A stretch of DNA of 64,000 nt from VXOZ01 sp965220045 (GTDB lineage: Bacteria > Chloroflexota > UBA11872 > VXOZ01). The notes under the pieces are model-generated. The model ran no database searches. It had not been told where the DNA came from and was given only the letters and a program-made list of their open reading frames with translations. Position 1 is the stretch's first letter; the number at the start of each line of letters is the position of its first letter. Both the position numbers and the translations under genes were made by a program. Below, one piece after another: positions 39,800-48,009 of this stretch. The DNA is taken from NCBI GenBank assembly GCA_965220045.1, contig OZ244803.1, positions 1-64,000 of the forward strand, written 5' to 3'.

Positions 39800-40020
39800 C
39801 CTGAAGAGGAGCTGTGCAAAAGCACGGATAGACATCAACAAGAGCCGTTGACCACAGGCCCGCCCCTCGGGGGCGCATAATCCTCAAGCTGCGAGGCAAG
39901 CCTGTCTAGGCAGAACCGCAAGAGCGGACGGCTGCGCGGCCTTCCTCCCCGATGAGGGTGGGCTGGCGGCAGTCCTATTGCGCAAAACCTTGGTCAACGC
40001 CAAGGTTTCTTCTATTTTCA
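39800..40020 (+). promoter_or_regulatory. Probable ribosomal-protein L10 leader with attenuator hairpin
   Basis: The structured 5' region before rplJ holds several stems. Just before the ribosome-binding site, AAACCTTGG (39985-39993) pairs with CCAAGGTTT (40000-40008) and is followed by CTTCTATTTTC, an intrinsic terminator shape. In many bacteria L10(L12)4 binds such a leader to control its own operon. Position and shape support this. The kink-turn consensus was not verified. Confidence 0.5.
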
Positions 40021-40038
40021 GAGAGGAGGTGATGTGAT

Positions 40039-40572
40039 TTGGCAAGCCGTGAAGAGAAAGCCGTATTGATCGAGGATTTGCAGGAGCGGTTGCGCGGTGC
40101 GGATCTGGCAATCGTTACTGACTTCCGCGGACTGGACGTCGGGCAGATGCAGACGCTGCGCCGTGAGCTCCGGGCCGCCGGCGGACAGTTCAAGGTGGCA
40201 AAGAACACACTGCTGCGACTCGCCGCGGAGAGAGAGGACCAGGCTGAGCTCTCATCGCTGCTCGACGGCCCAAGCGGCATCGCGTTCGCCGAGGGCGACA
40301 TCGTGACGGTGGCGAAAGCTTTGACCCAATTTGCCAAGAGCGCGGACGCGCTCGAGGTGCGGGGCGCCCTGATGAACGGACGTGCCATCAGCGCGGCAGA
40401 GGTGAGCGCCCTGGCGTCGCTGCCTTCCCGCGAAGAGATGCTGGCGAAGATGCTGGGGAGCATGCAAGCCCCCGCGACAAACCTGGTGGGCGTGCTCAGC
40501 GCTGTTACGCGCAGCCTGGCCTACGTGCTGCAGGCGCGTGCTGATCAACTGCAGGAGGCAGAAGGCGCATAG
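40039..40572 (+). CDS. rplJ: 50S ribosomal protein L10
   Basis: This 177-residue protein forms the base of the L7/L12 stalk on the large subunit. The family start is ASREEKAVLIEDLQERLRGADLAIVTDFRGLDVGQM, with RRELRAAGGQFKVAKNTLLRLA in the rRNA-binding part and a C-terminal helix (LVGVLSAVTRSLAYVLQARADQL) that binds L12 dimers. Translation begins at TTG (40039) because ATG and GTG in the preceding bases run into a stop. GGAGG lies nine bases before the TTG. It is co-transcribed with rplL after 106 bp. Confidence 0.93.
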   Translation: MASREEKAVLIEDLQERLRGADLAIVTDFRGLDVGQMQTLRRELRAAGGQFKVAKNTLLRLAAEREDQAELSSLLDGPSGIAFAEGDIVTVAKALTQFAKSADALEVRGALMNGRAISAAEVSALASLPSREEMLAKMLGSMQAPATNLVGVLSAVTRSLAYVLQARADQLQEAEGA

Positions 40573-40678
40573 GCGCATCCGGTCACCAAGACTAGTGTCC
40601 AGAGCGTGTTTTCTTGATTAGATTCAATGCAAAGACTGAGTGGCGAGTGCCGCTGGAGACAAAGAAGGAGAAGCAAGT

Positions 40679-41065
40679 ATGGCACAGACAGTTTCGACTG
40701 AGGACATCATTGCAGCGATCGAGAACATGACGCTGCTTGAGGTGTCTGAACTCGTAAAGGCCCTGGAAGAAAAATTCGGCGTCTCTGCCGCCGCGCCCGT
40801 GGCGGTAGCGGCTGCGCCCGCCGATGGCGACGGCCCCGCGGCTGAAGAAGAGAAGGACTCCTTCGACGTCGTGCTGACAGAGATCGGCGACAAGAAGATC
40901 CAGGTCATCAAGGCCGTGCGCGAGATCACCGGACTGGGCCTGCGCGAGGCCAAGGCCGCCGTGGAAGCGGCGCCGAATCCCATCAGGGAAGGCGTGAGCA
41001 AGGAAGAGGGCGAAGAGGTCAAGGGCAAGCTGGAAGAGGTGGGTGCCAGCGTCGAGCTTAAGTAG
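40679..41065 (+). CDS. rplL: 50S ribosomal protein L7/L12
   Basis: This 128-residue stalk protein recruits translation GTPases. The N-terminal dimerisation helices (STEDIIAAIENMTLLEVSELVKALEEKFGV), a hinge rich in Ala/Pro/Glu (about 42-60) and the C-terminal domain (FDVVLTEIGDKKIQVIKAVREITGLGLREAK) are all complete. The ATG at 40679 follows AAGGAG. A 13-codon upstream extension of the open frame is not needed. The last ~25 bp of the gene are followed by a near copy (about 41075-41100). Confidence 0.95.
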   Translation: MAQTVSTEDIIAAIENMTLLEVSELVKALEEKFGVSAAAPVAVAAAPADGDGPAAEEEKDSFDVVLTEIGDKKIQVIKAVREITGLGLREAKAAVEAAPNPIREGVSKEEGEEVKGKLEEVGASVELK

Positions 41066-41217
41066 CGCTCGCGGTCCGTCGAGCTCAAATAGCGCTCGTA
41101 GTCGTCGTACTGATTTGGCGTTCAGGCTCTATGGACTCGCGTAGGCTCTCTTGGCCTCAGTGAGGCAGAACGGCCTGCGCCGATCTGCCGACTCACACCG
41201 TACACAAGACGATGCAT

Positions 41218-41251
41218 ACAGCGCGGCCCGGCGAATTCTGGGCCGCGCTGT
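41218..41251 (+). terminator. Hairpin after rplL
   Basis: ACAGCGCGGCCC (41218-41229) and GGGCCGCGCTGT (41240-41251) form a 12-bp perfect stem with a 10-base loop. No T run follows. It lies about 150 bp after the rplL stop and may close the operon. Confidence 0.6.
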
Positions 41252-41397
41252 CGGAATCCACGCCGGCAGCCGACGAGAAGCTGCCTCATGGACCGGCTCG
41301 CCATGCCGGCCCGTGCTTCGACCCTTCGGCAGGCTCAGGACAGGCAGGGGCTTCACGCAGCCGGCTGCGCGCAGCCCTCACCACGAACGGGCTATTG

Positions 41398-41558
41398 GCG
41401 CTTCCGCTCACCAATCGGCATATCAGTCTGCGAATTAGCACCTTCGTTCACCCATCGGTGCTTCCGTTTGCTACCTGACACCTTCGTCCACCCAATTGGC
41501 AATACCGTTCACCAAAGAGCGCATCCGTTCGCGAAAAGGCGCTTCCGCTCACCTCCGT
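41398..41558. repeat. Eight degenerate 20-bp tandem repeats
   Basis: Units start at 41398, 41418, 41438, 41458, 41479, 41499, 41519 and 41539. The consensus is roughly GCRCTTCCGTTCACCNATNG, and one unit is 21 bp. Identity between units is partial, with the TTCCG/TTCG and TCACC cores best kept. They are flanked by CTTCGGCAGGCTCAGGA (about 41322) and CCTGAGCCTGTCGAAGG (about 41563) repeats in opposite orientation. No gene is visible in the 41066-41617 gap. Confidence 0.75.
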
Positions 41559-41617
41559 TCCCCCTGAGCCTGTCGAAGGGCAGGACTGCGCAGCGCAATG
41601 TGTCTACGAGAAGAGTT

Positions 41618-42682
41618 CTATTCAGAATCGCCTACTCTCCCTCTCTCCTCCTGGCGGCGCAACTCCAGACCATCCTCAGTCAACTGATAGAACTGCACCA
41701 CTCGGAGCGTGGGACAGCACATCCCGTCGCCCTCTCCATGGGTCACCATTTTCAGCCTGATGTATTGATCCGCAACGATGATCTCCTCGATCTTCACGCG
41801 GTCGCCCAGCAAGGCTGAGGCTACGTGCACCGGCGCGCCATTCTCGTTGATGACGGCCTCCAAGGAACGAAACGTGCCGCTGCCGCCGCCGCTGGCTTCC
41901 AGCAACACTGCTGCATCCCAAATGCCGTCGCCGTTCAGGTCGCCAAAGGCCACCTGTTCCATCATGGCGATAGTAATCTTGCTTGCCGATCCCTCGATTG
42001 CCTCTTCGTATGTGCCGTCCTGCAACTGTGCTTGGCCGTCTTTCGGAAACTCATGCGTATAGGTGGCGTTGCGGAGCGCGTCTTCCGTTAGCCGGCCGGC
42101 CGGTGTCGTGCGTTCGAGCAGCCGCAGCACGCCAAATCCCTGATTGTAGCGGCGCATTTCTTCCTGTGTGGGGCAACACATGGCGTCCCCTTCTCCATGT
42201 GTCAGCATGCGGATCGTGACAGTGTATTCCTCAATTTCGAGTGAAGTTACCTTGATGCGGTCCCCCAGCATGACGGAGTGCATGTGGTGCGGATTGCCCA
42301 TTCGGTTTATGAAGATTTCCATGGTATGAAACGTCCCGCTGCCGCCCCCGCTTGCCACCAGCACGGCTACCGCATCATCTATGCCATCGGCGTTGTAGTC
42401 GCCAAAGACTACGTGTTCGCTCAGCGTAAGGGTGACCTTGCTTGCGGAATCCGGCGCGATATTCTCCTCGTACATACCGTCCTGCAATTGCGCCCGCCCT
42501 GCCTTCACAAACTCAGACTTATATGTGGTGTTTTTCAGCACCTCCAAGGTAAGCGGCGCTATTTCCCCGTCAATGAGATTTGGCGGGGGTTCTTGCATGC
42601 TACAGCCGGTGAGCAGTATGAAGGCGCACAGGCTACACCAGAGGAGAGAACGAATTGCCCCTGTCGCAAGTAGACGTACCAT
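41618..42682 (-). CDS. Lipoprotein with two FG-GAP-like repeats and a CCPT motif
   Basis: This is a 354-residue lipoprotein with signal LLWCSLCAFILLTGC and a lipobox Cys near residue 27. The mature part is two copies of one domain (about 40-185 and 195-345). Each copy has an N(A/T)TYxxEF start, a QLQDGxYEE segment, a Ca-binding-like loop (DYNADGIDDA; DLNGDGIWDA), an ASGGGSGTF turn, an IFINRMGNP/VINENGAP strand, an LGDR(I/V)K strand and a THGEGDxMCCPT motif. The ATG at 42682 is preferred because AAGGA lies nine bases upstream. Function is unknown; extracellular binding is likely. Confidence 0.78.
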   Translation of the reverse strand: MVRLLATGAIRSLLWCSLCAFILLTGCSMQEPPPNLIDGEIAPLTLEVLKNTTYKSEFVKAGRAQLQDGMYEENIAPDSASKVTLTLSEHVVFGDYNADGIDDAVAVLVASGGGSGTFHTMEIFINRMGNPHHMHSVMLGDRIKVTSLEIEEYTVTIRMLTHGEGDAMCCPTQEEMRRYNQGFGVLRLLERTTPAGRLTEDALRNATYTHEFPKDGQAQLQDGTYEEAIEGSASKITIAMMEQVAFGDLNGDGIWDAAVLLEASGGGSGTFRSLEAVINENGAPVHVASALLGDRVKIEEIIVADQYIRLKMVTHGEGDGMCCPTLRVVQFYQLTEDGLELRRQEERGRVGDSE

Positions 42683-42816
42683 TTCCACCCATCCTTTTCG
42701 CTACGCCAAGATTCGTGGATTGCAGAGCCCTCGGGCGTTCTTTCCTCTTAGCGCTTTGTGCTACTCAAACCACTTCCATTGACTAAAGGCTAACACAGGG
42801 CGCAAGCGGATAGGCC

Positions 42817-43668
42817 CTAGGGCGCAGTGGAACGGTTGACAATTCTATAGGCTTGGGCGGCAGAAAGGGCAATGGCACTGATCATCACTTGGCCGTACAT
42901 AGGCCATTCCGATCCGGTCGCGTTTACGGCAAGCGCGCAGCCCACGCAGAGAAGCGCCACGCCGACCAAGGCCGCGTCACCACGCTGCAGAAGAGTAGAT
43001 AAATCCCGGCTTTCGCCGGAGTGACGGGAACTGGTCCCAGCGCCAGATGTACCCGCCAATTGACCCGCGTAGCCCCGCAACCGCATGACCGTGTACAGCC
43101 GTTGCACATAGTCCATGCTGTGTACAAAGACGAGGCCCAGGCCGATGCTGAGGTTCTTCACGCGCTGCCATGGCGAACCGCCGCCGAGCCCGCCCCGCAG
43201 CCGCAGCGAGAGCAGCAAGCGCCGGGTGAGTTCCAGCAGGACGAACACCGCGCGATAGGCCATCAGCAGGCTCTCGGCCACCAACGCGGGCAGAAACCGG
43301 CTCAGCGGCGCAAAGATGCGCGGATAGGGCGTGGAGGCAACGAGCAGCAGGACTACCAGCGCCATGGTGGGCGCCTTGGCTACAATGGTGAGCGGCGTGA
43401 GCCAGGTGCCGTCCCAGCGTGAGATTGCGAAGACGGCCACAAACAGCACCGTATAGAGCGAGGTTGCGCCAAGTGTCAGCACCGGCAACGGTGTGGTGAG
43501 GAGCAAGGCCAGCACCAGGCCGTACGTTGCCAGCAGAAGCACCACGTGGTCCGCCAGGATCACAGTAAACAGCACCGCCGCCACCAGCGCCGCCTTGGCC
43601 GCCAGCGAGGCACTATGCAGCCAACTGCGGTGGTGTGTGGCCCACAGATCAGCGGTACCGATGTCCAT
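42817..43668 (-). CDS. cbiQ: Energy-coupling-factor transporter T component (CbiQ-like), with in-frame repeat
   Basis: This 283-residue membrane protein has five to six hydrophobic segments. The T-component signature helices include LSLRLRGGLGG and LYTVMRLRGYAGQL, the two Ala/Arg-Gly motifs that contact the ATPases. Residues 213-228 (SSRHSGESRDLSTLLQ) come from an in-frame copy of the CCGGCTTTCGCCGG repeat at 42985-43032, placed after the second motif. CbiM is nearby at 44603, so a Co/Ni importer is likely. No ATPase (CbiO) gene is seen next to it. Confidence 0.85.
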   Translation of the reverse strand: MDIGTADLWATHHRSWLHSASLAAKAALVAAVLFTVILADHVVLLLATYGLVLALLLTTPLPVLTLGATSLYTVLFVAVFAISRWDGTWLTPLTIVAKAPTMALVVLLLVASTPYPRIFAPLSRFLPALVAESLLMAYRAVFVLLELTRRLLLSLRLRGGLGGGSPWQRVKNLSIGLGLVFVHSMDYVQRLYTVMRLRGYAGQLAGTSGAGTSSRHSGESRDLSTLLQRGDAALVGVALLCVGCALAVNATGSEWPMYGQVMISAIALSAAQAYRIVNRSTAP

Positions 43669-43961
43669 TAGGGTCCGTTCCGCGAGACGCAGTCACTATG
43701 TGCACGCTCGCGTTGCTTTTCGCGCCACACAGCCCTACTTTGCCGAAATTGGTTCGTACAGTGGGGTTTGAGACCATTGTGTACCTTCGGCAAGTGCTTG
43801 TAAATCTGCTGAAACGGTGAAGATCCCCCTCACCCCAACCCTCTCCCTCAGGGAGAGGGGGCTTCTAATACGTTAGGACTGACGCAGGCGAGCGGTCTCT
43901 TCCTCGGAACTAGTAGATATAGACTTGATAGTATCGTGTGGCGTGCGGTTCCTGTCATTCC

Positions 43962-44202
43962 TGTAAATGTCAGGTAATTCGTTGACAGAATTGGTGACAA
44001 CAATCGGTGGTTTTGCCTGCGATTAAGACCCAATAGGATGTCATTCCGAACGGAGCGCAGCGGAGTGAGGAATCTAAAGTACTGAGCCTAACAAACACGC
44101 TCGACATGAATCCTAGATTCCTCGCTGCGCTCGGAATGACATGGATTGTTTTCACTGAAGATTGAGGGAAGATTCTGTCAACGAATTAGTCGACATTAAC
44201 AA
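43962..44202 (-). mobile_element. MITE-like element, copy 2
   Basis: About 240 bp, reverse orientation relative to the copy at 24889. The ends are TGTAAATGTCAGGTAATTCG (from 43962) and the complement around 44172-44202, sharing the AATTCGTTGACAGAAT core. The interior hairpin TGTCATTCCGAACGGAGCGC...GCGCTCGGAATGACA matches copy 1. No coding content. Confidence 0.75.
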
Positions 44203-44382
44203 TTCCGAGTGCAGCGTCGAACAGGGTTCGCTGACTTCGTCAAAGACGCGGAATCTAGAATTCGTCCATTCGAGATTCTTCGTCGCTCCGCTCCTCAGAA
44301 TGGCACATCAAGGGCAGCCTTATACGTTTGCTGGTGCGTTGTCAATCATATCTCTATAGTCTAAGTCCGAATCTACTAATTC

Positions 44383-44550
44383 CGCTCTTCCCTGGGAGAG
44401 AGGATTTCAATCAGGTCAGGGCTGGCGTAGGCAAGCGCGCTCTTCCTTGGGAGAGGGAGCCGCTTCGCATGCAGGGTTGGCGTTGGCAAACACTCTTTCC
44501 CCACGAAGAGGGTATCTTTATTCACCTTAGGCCGGGCGTATGCATACGGC
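44383..44550. repeat. Three tandem ~55-bp units
   Basis: Units begin CGCTCTTCCCTGGGAGAG (44383), CGCTCTTCCTTGGGAGAG (44438) and CACTCTTTCCCCACGAAGAG (44491). Each starts with a short inverted pair and ends in a GGGCTGGCGTAGGCAAGCG-like tail. A related half unit follows 43845. Confidence 0.65.
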
Positions 44551-44552
44551 CT

Positions 44553-44580
44553 GTAGGGGCGCGACACGTCGTGCCCCTAC
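44553..44580. repeat. GTAGGGGC palindrome
   Basis: GTAGGGGCGCGAC...GTCGTGCCCCTAC, a 28-bp near-palindrome at the 3' end of cbiM. It is of the same family as 19169-19196 and the larger one at 47226-47305, and may serve as the cbiM terminator. Confidence 0.6.
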
Positions 44581-44602
44581 GTAATTGTCATCGGTCCGAA
44601 TG

Positions 44603-45391
44603 TTATGTGGAGGTAACCGGCGCACGCGATGGTACGACCAAATCACGCCGCACACGCGCCAAGAATGCCACAATCAGCCCCACCAAGACGCTCTCTAACA
44701 CCCACCCGATCAGGCCGAGGATCAGCACCGCGCGGGCAAAGACCAAGAACGGCGACTCCCCAACGATAGTGGGAGCTTCCTCGTGCTCCTCATGCTCACC
44801 CTCGAACACGTGCAAAGCAACCAGACCTTCCGCAAAAGGATCCTGAATCGTGCCCGATTCCACATTATATGCGCCCAGTTCTCCCATCTCGCCTTGAAAT
44901 GGGTTTACGTTGCCAGCCGCCACCACGCCGAGGAACAGCCCGGTTGTCAGCGCCAGCGCGATGAACGCGCTGGCTCCTGCAGAGAGGGCGGCGCGCTCCT
45001 TGAGCAATTTCAATAGTCCGCGGAAGATATAGTAGCCCAGTGCGATTTCCGCTCCCATGAGCAAGGTGTTCACCCCAATGAGGGTAATGGCCCCGTCACC
45101 CATGAGCCAGCGGAGAAACATGAAGATCAGTCCCGCGATGAAGCCGTAGGCCGGCCCGAGCAGGATGCCGGCTACCACGGTCAGGTGGGGTTCGTAGGCA
45201 ATAGGCACGAGCGCAAACGACATCGCAACCGTCATCAGCGCGGCCATCACGCCGATAAGTGGCACCTTGCGCACAATGCCTTCGCGGTCCGTGCGGAGTA
45301 CAACCAGTCCAACCACAGCAATCATTACCACCCAGCCAAGGCCCCACAGCCAGACCGGAAAGACGCCGTCCGGCACCATAATGTGCGTCAT
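44603..45391 (-). CDS. cbiM: CbiM-like substrate-binding membrane component of a Co/Ni ECF transporter
   Basis: This 262-residue protein begins MTHIMVPDGVFPVWLW, the CbiM N-terminal loop whose His2-type residue and early Asp line the metal site. VPLIGVMAALMTVAMSFALVPIAYEPHLTVVAGILLGP, FMFLRWLMGDGAITLIGVN and a final pair of membrane helices follow, giving about seven membrane segments. A His/Glu-rich extracytoplasmic loop (HVFEGEHEEHEEA) near 200 may collect metal. The T component lies downstream after a 934-bp repeat region. No B12 riboswitch is seen upstream. Confidence 0.85.
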   Translation of the reverse strand: MTHIMVPDGVFPVWLWGLGWVVMIAVVGLVVLRTDREGIVRKVPLIGVMAALMTVAMSFALVPIAYEPHLTVVAGILLGPAYGFIAGLIFMFLRWLMGDGAITLIGVNTLLMGAEIALGYYIFRGLLKLLKERAALSAGASAFIALALTTGLFLGVVAAGNVNPFQGEMGELGAYNVESGTIQDPFAEGLVALHVFEGEHEEHEEAPTIVGESPFLVFARAVLILGLIGWVLESVLVGLIVAFLARVRRDLVVPSRAPVTST

Positions 45392-45669
45392 GTCCCGTTA
45401 ATTCTCCTGTTTATTCGTTCTTGATCCCTCGCGCAACTACGCGTGGATTGTACACCACTCACCACTACCGCTGCCCTTCGTTCTCGGATTTGCGCTTCCG
45501 CGCGAGGCTGCCGGGCGGCAGGCGCAACGCTGCCCCCTTACCTGCTACAATCTAGCCGAGAGGCATTACAGGGCCGCTTGGAGCGGCTGTTGTCGTTCGT
45601 GCTCCGCTCCTTACGATACTGGGTAGAGAGCACCATTCGCGAACACGTACTGAGGGAGAAGGCAACTAC

Positions 45670-47109
45670 ATGGCAGAGCAGAACACAGGCACCTGCGACA
45701 TTGGTGTCATCGGCATGGCGGTGATGGGGCAGAACCTTGCTTTGAACATTGAGAGCAAGGGTTTTACGGTGGCGGTTTTCAACCGCACCACCTCGCGTAC
45801 CGAGGCGTTCGTCAGAGAGCGGGGAGAGGGCAAGAACGTGGTCGGCGCCCTGACGCTGGAAGACTTCGTCGCCGCCCTCAAGCCGCCGCGCAAGGCCATG
45901 CTGATGGTGCAGGCAGGCGCGGGTACGGATGCGGTGATCGATGCCCTGCTGCCGTTGCTCGATCCCGGCGACCTCATCATCGACGGCGGCAATTCCTTCT
46001 ACGACGATACTGAGCGGCGAGCCGCCGCCGTGGAAGCTGAAGGCCGCGGCTACATCGGCACCGGCGTGAGCGGCGGCGAGTACGGCGCGCTGCACGGTCC
46101 ATCCATCATGCCCGGCGGCACGGAAACGGCCTACGCCGCGGTGGAGCCCATTTTCACCAAGATCGCGGCCCAGGTGGACGACGGACCCTGCTGCGCCTAC
46201 CTAGGCCCGGGATCCGCCGGACATTACGTCAAGATGGTCCACAACGGCATCGAGTACGGCATCATGCAGGTGCTGGCCGAAGCCTACGACGTGATGCAGC
46301 GCGGCCTCGGCATGACCGTGCCTGAAATCCAGGAAGTCGTAGCCGGTTGGAACGCGGGCGAACTGCAGTCGTTCCTCGTGGAGATCACCGCCGACATTCT
46401 GACCCGCAAGGATCCCGATACCGATAAATTCGTCGTGGAGATCATCCAGGACAGCGCGGCCCAGAAGGGCACGGGCAAGTGGACGTCCCAGAGCGCGCTC
46501 GACCACGGCATTCCCATTCCCACCATCACGGCGGCTACCGAGGCGCGGATTCTCTCCAGCTTCAAGGAGATTCGCGAGCGGGCCGACGGCATCCTGCACG
46601 GCGCGTCGCCGCAATTCGCCGGCGCGCGGGAAGAATTGCTGCCGGCGCTGCAAGACGCCGTCTATCTTGCGGCGGTTTCCGCCTACGCCCAGGGGATGCA
46701 CCTGCTTACGGCGGCCTCGGCCGAACGGAACTACAACCTGGACTTCGCCACCGTGGCGCGCATATGGAAGGGTGGCTGCATCATTCGTTCGCTGCTGCTC
46801 GAGCCCATCAAGCAGGCGTTCGCCGCCGACCCGGACCTGCCCAACATCATGTTGGCGGAGCCGTTCGCCAGCGACGTCAGGGAGCGTACGCCGGGACTGC
46901 GCCGCATTGTGGCGTCAGCGGTCTCTCAAGGCCTGCCCACGCCGGCCATGAGCGCCGCGCTCAACTACATCGAAGGCTACCGCACGGCCCGCCTGCCCGC
47001 CAATCTCGTGCAGGCCCAGCGCGACTACTTCGGCGCGCACACCTACCAGCGTGTGGACAAAGAAGGCGCGTTCCACACCGAGTGGCAGGATATTCATAAT
47101 ATCTCGTAA
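45670..47109 (+). CDS. gnd: 6-phosphogluconate dehydrogenase, decarboxylating
   Basis: This is a 479-residue enzyme of the oxidative pentose phosphate pathway, turning 6-phosphogluconate into ribulose-5-phosphate and CO2 with NADP. The NADP motif is DIGVIGMAVMGQNLALN, followed by NRTTSR, IIDGGNSFYDDT, the substrate region GVSGGEYGALHGPSIMPGG and the catalytic KMVHNGIEYGIMQ. A C-terminal all-helical domain with NYIEGYRTARLPANLVQAQRDYFGAHTY is intact and the length is normal. It is single, with its own upstream gap. Confidence 0.96.
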   Translation: MAEQNTGTCDIGVIGMAVMGQNLALNIESKGFTVAVFNRTTSRTEAFVRERGEGKNVVGALTLEDFVAALKPPRKAMLMVQAGAGTDAVIDALLPLLDPGDLIIDGGNSFYDDTERRAAAVEAEGRGYIGTGVSGGEYGALHGPSIMPGGTETAYAAVEPIFTKIAAQVDDGPCCAYLGPGSAGHYVKMVHNGIEYGIMQVLAEAYDVMQRGLGMTVPEIQEVVAGWNAGELQSFLVEITADILTRKDPDTDKFVVEIIQDSAAQKGTGKWTSQSALDHGIPIPTITAATEARILSSFKEIRERADGILHGASPQFAGAREELLPALQDAVYLAAVSAYAQGMHLLTAASAERNYNLDFATVARIWKGGCIIRSLLLEPIKQAFAADPDLPNIMLAEPFASDVRERTPGLRRIVASAVSQGLPTPAMSAALNYIEGYRTARLPANLVQAQRDYFGAHTYQRVDKEGAFHTEWQDIHNIS

Positions 47110-47225
47110 GTGCTGCCGAACTAGGCGAACTAAGCGTCTTGCTTGAGATTGTGTTTACACGCAGCAAGTGAACATCAGCGTGTCTAGGTGCTTGGAGCAA
47201 CCGGGAACAAGGGCAATCACACCGC

Positions 47226-47305
47226 GTAGGGGCAGCCCTTGTGGCTGCCCGGTTGACGGCCCCGCATGTATCCGCGAAATGGGCAACCACAAGGGTTGCC
47301 CCTAC
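47226..47305. repeat. Large GTAGGGGC inverted repeat
   Basis: GTAGGGGCAGCCCTTGTGGCTGCCC at the left (47226-47250) pairs imperfectly with GGGCAACCACAAGGGTTGCCCCTAC at the right (47281-47305), with a ~30-base spacer. It lies between gnd and the NUDIX gene. Confidence 0.75.
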
Positions 47306-47407
47306 ATCGTTACGTAGAACCCCTCTATGGGCATAGGGCAGGCGCTAAGCATCTTGCCTGAAGTGTGTACTGCTTGCGCCTAGAAGCGGGTGACAAGTAG
47401 GAAGCAC

Positions 47408-48004
47408 ATGCGTCGCGAATCTTCAGGCCCCGCCATTACCGCCTTCCTGAGCAACTACACTGCGGTTGCAACCGAGCATTTGGACTGGTACGACGGTGAG
47501 ATCAAGCTGGTTGCCTCTGCCTATGTCACGCACGACCTGCCGCCGCCGGACTACATAACGTCCGTGCGGGCGCTCGTATTCCATAGTGACAGCATCCTGT
47601 TGATGCGGAATAGGGATGGAGCGCGGATTCTGCCCGGTGGCAGGCTGGAGTCCGGAGAGACGCTGTTGGACGCACTGCAGCGTGAGATACGCGAGGAAGC
47701 CGGCGTTCGCATTGGGGACATCCACCGCCTGGGGTTTGTGCATCTACGGCACCAAACGCAAAAGCCTCCGCGATACCCGTACCCCTATCCCGATTTCTTC
47801 TGGCAGGTCTTCCGTGCGCGCTCTCACAGTAAGCGCGCCAGGCCGCAAGAGCCGGATGACTACCAAATTTCGGCCGAGTTCGTGCCGCTCGCGAGCCTTA
47901 GTGGTCTGAAACTCAGGCCGTTAGACCAAGCGTTTCTCGCCGCGGCCACGCAAGACCTTGCGCGGCACATAGAGTCTGGCGAGCGGACCCTGGCGCGGTA
48001 CTAG
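47408..48004 (+). CDS. NUDIX hydrolase
   Basis: This 198-residue protein has a full NUDIX box, GGRLESGETLLDALQREIREEAG (GX5EX7REUXEEXG), at about residues 78-100. This family cleaves nucleoside-diphosphate-linked compounds with Mg. Trp and Tyr-rich segments (RYPYPYPDFFWQVF) follow the box. ATG at 47408 with AGGAAG six bases upstream is chosen over GTG at 47390. The substrate is not predictable. Confidence 0.88.
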   Translation: MRRESSGPAITAFLSNYTAVATEHLDWYDGEIKLVASAYVTHDLPPPDYITSVRALVFHSDSILLMRNRDGARILPGGRLESGETLLDALQREIREEAGVRIGDIHRLGFVHLRHQTQKPPRYPYPYPDFFWQVFRARSHSKRARPQEPDDYQISAEFVPLASLSGLKLRPLDQAFLAAATQDLARHIESGERTLARY

Positions 48005-48009
48005 CGCCG

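Larger units (their letters stand above)
43669..44602. other. Repeat-filled gap between cbiQ and cbiM
   Basis: This 934-bp stretch has no credible gene. It contains a CCCTCTCCC...GGGAGAGGG copy (about 43835-43862), the inverted MITE-like element (43962-44202), three tandem ~55-bp units (from 44383) and a GTAGGGGC palindrome (44553-44580). The two flanking genes normally form one operon, so the gap looks like a site of repeat expansion and perhaps gene loss. Confidence 0.7.

Noticed and set aside
41398..41558. CRISPR array reading of the 20-bp tandem units
   Set aside because: Units are directly adjacent with no spacers and are degenerate, so this is a tandem array and not CRISPR.
45392..45669. 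Cobalamin riboswitch upstream of cbiM
   Set aside because: No B12-box or conserved GCCACTG-type element is visible on the relevant strand.
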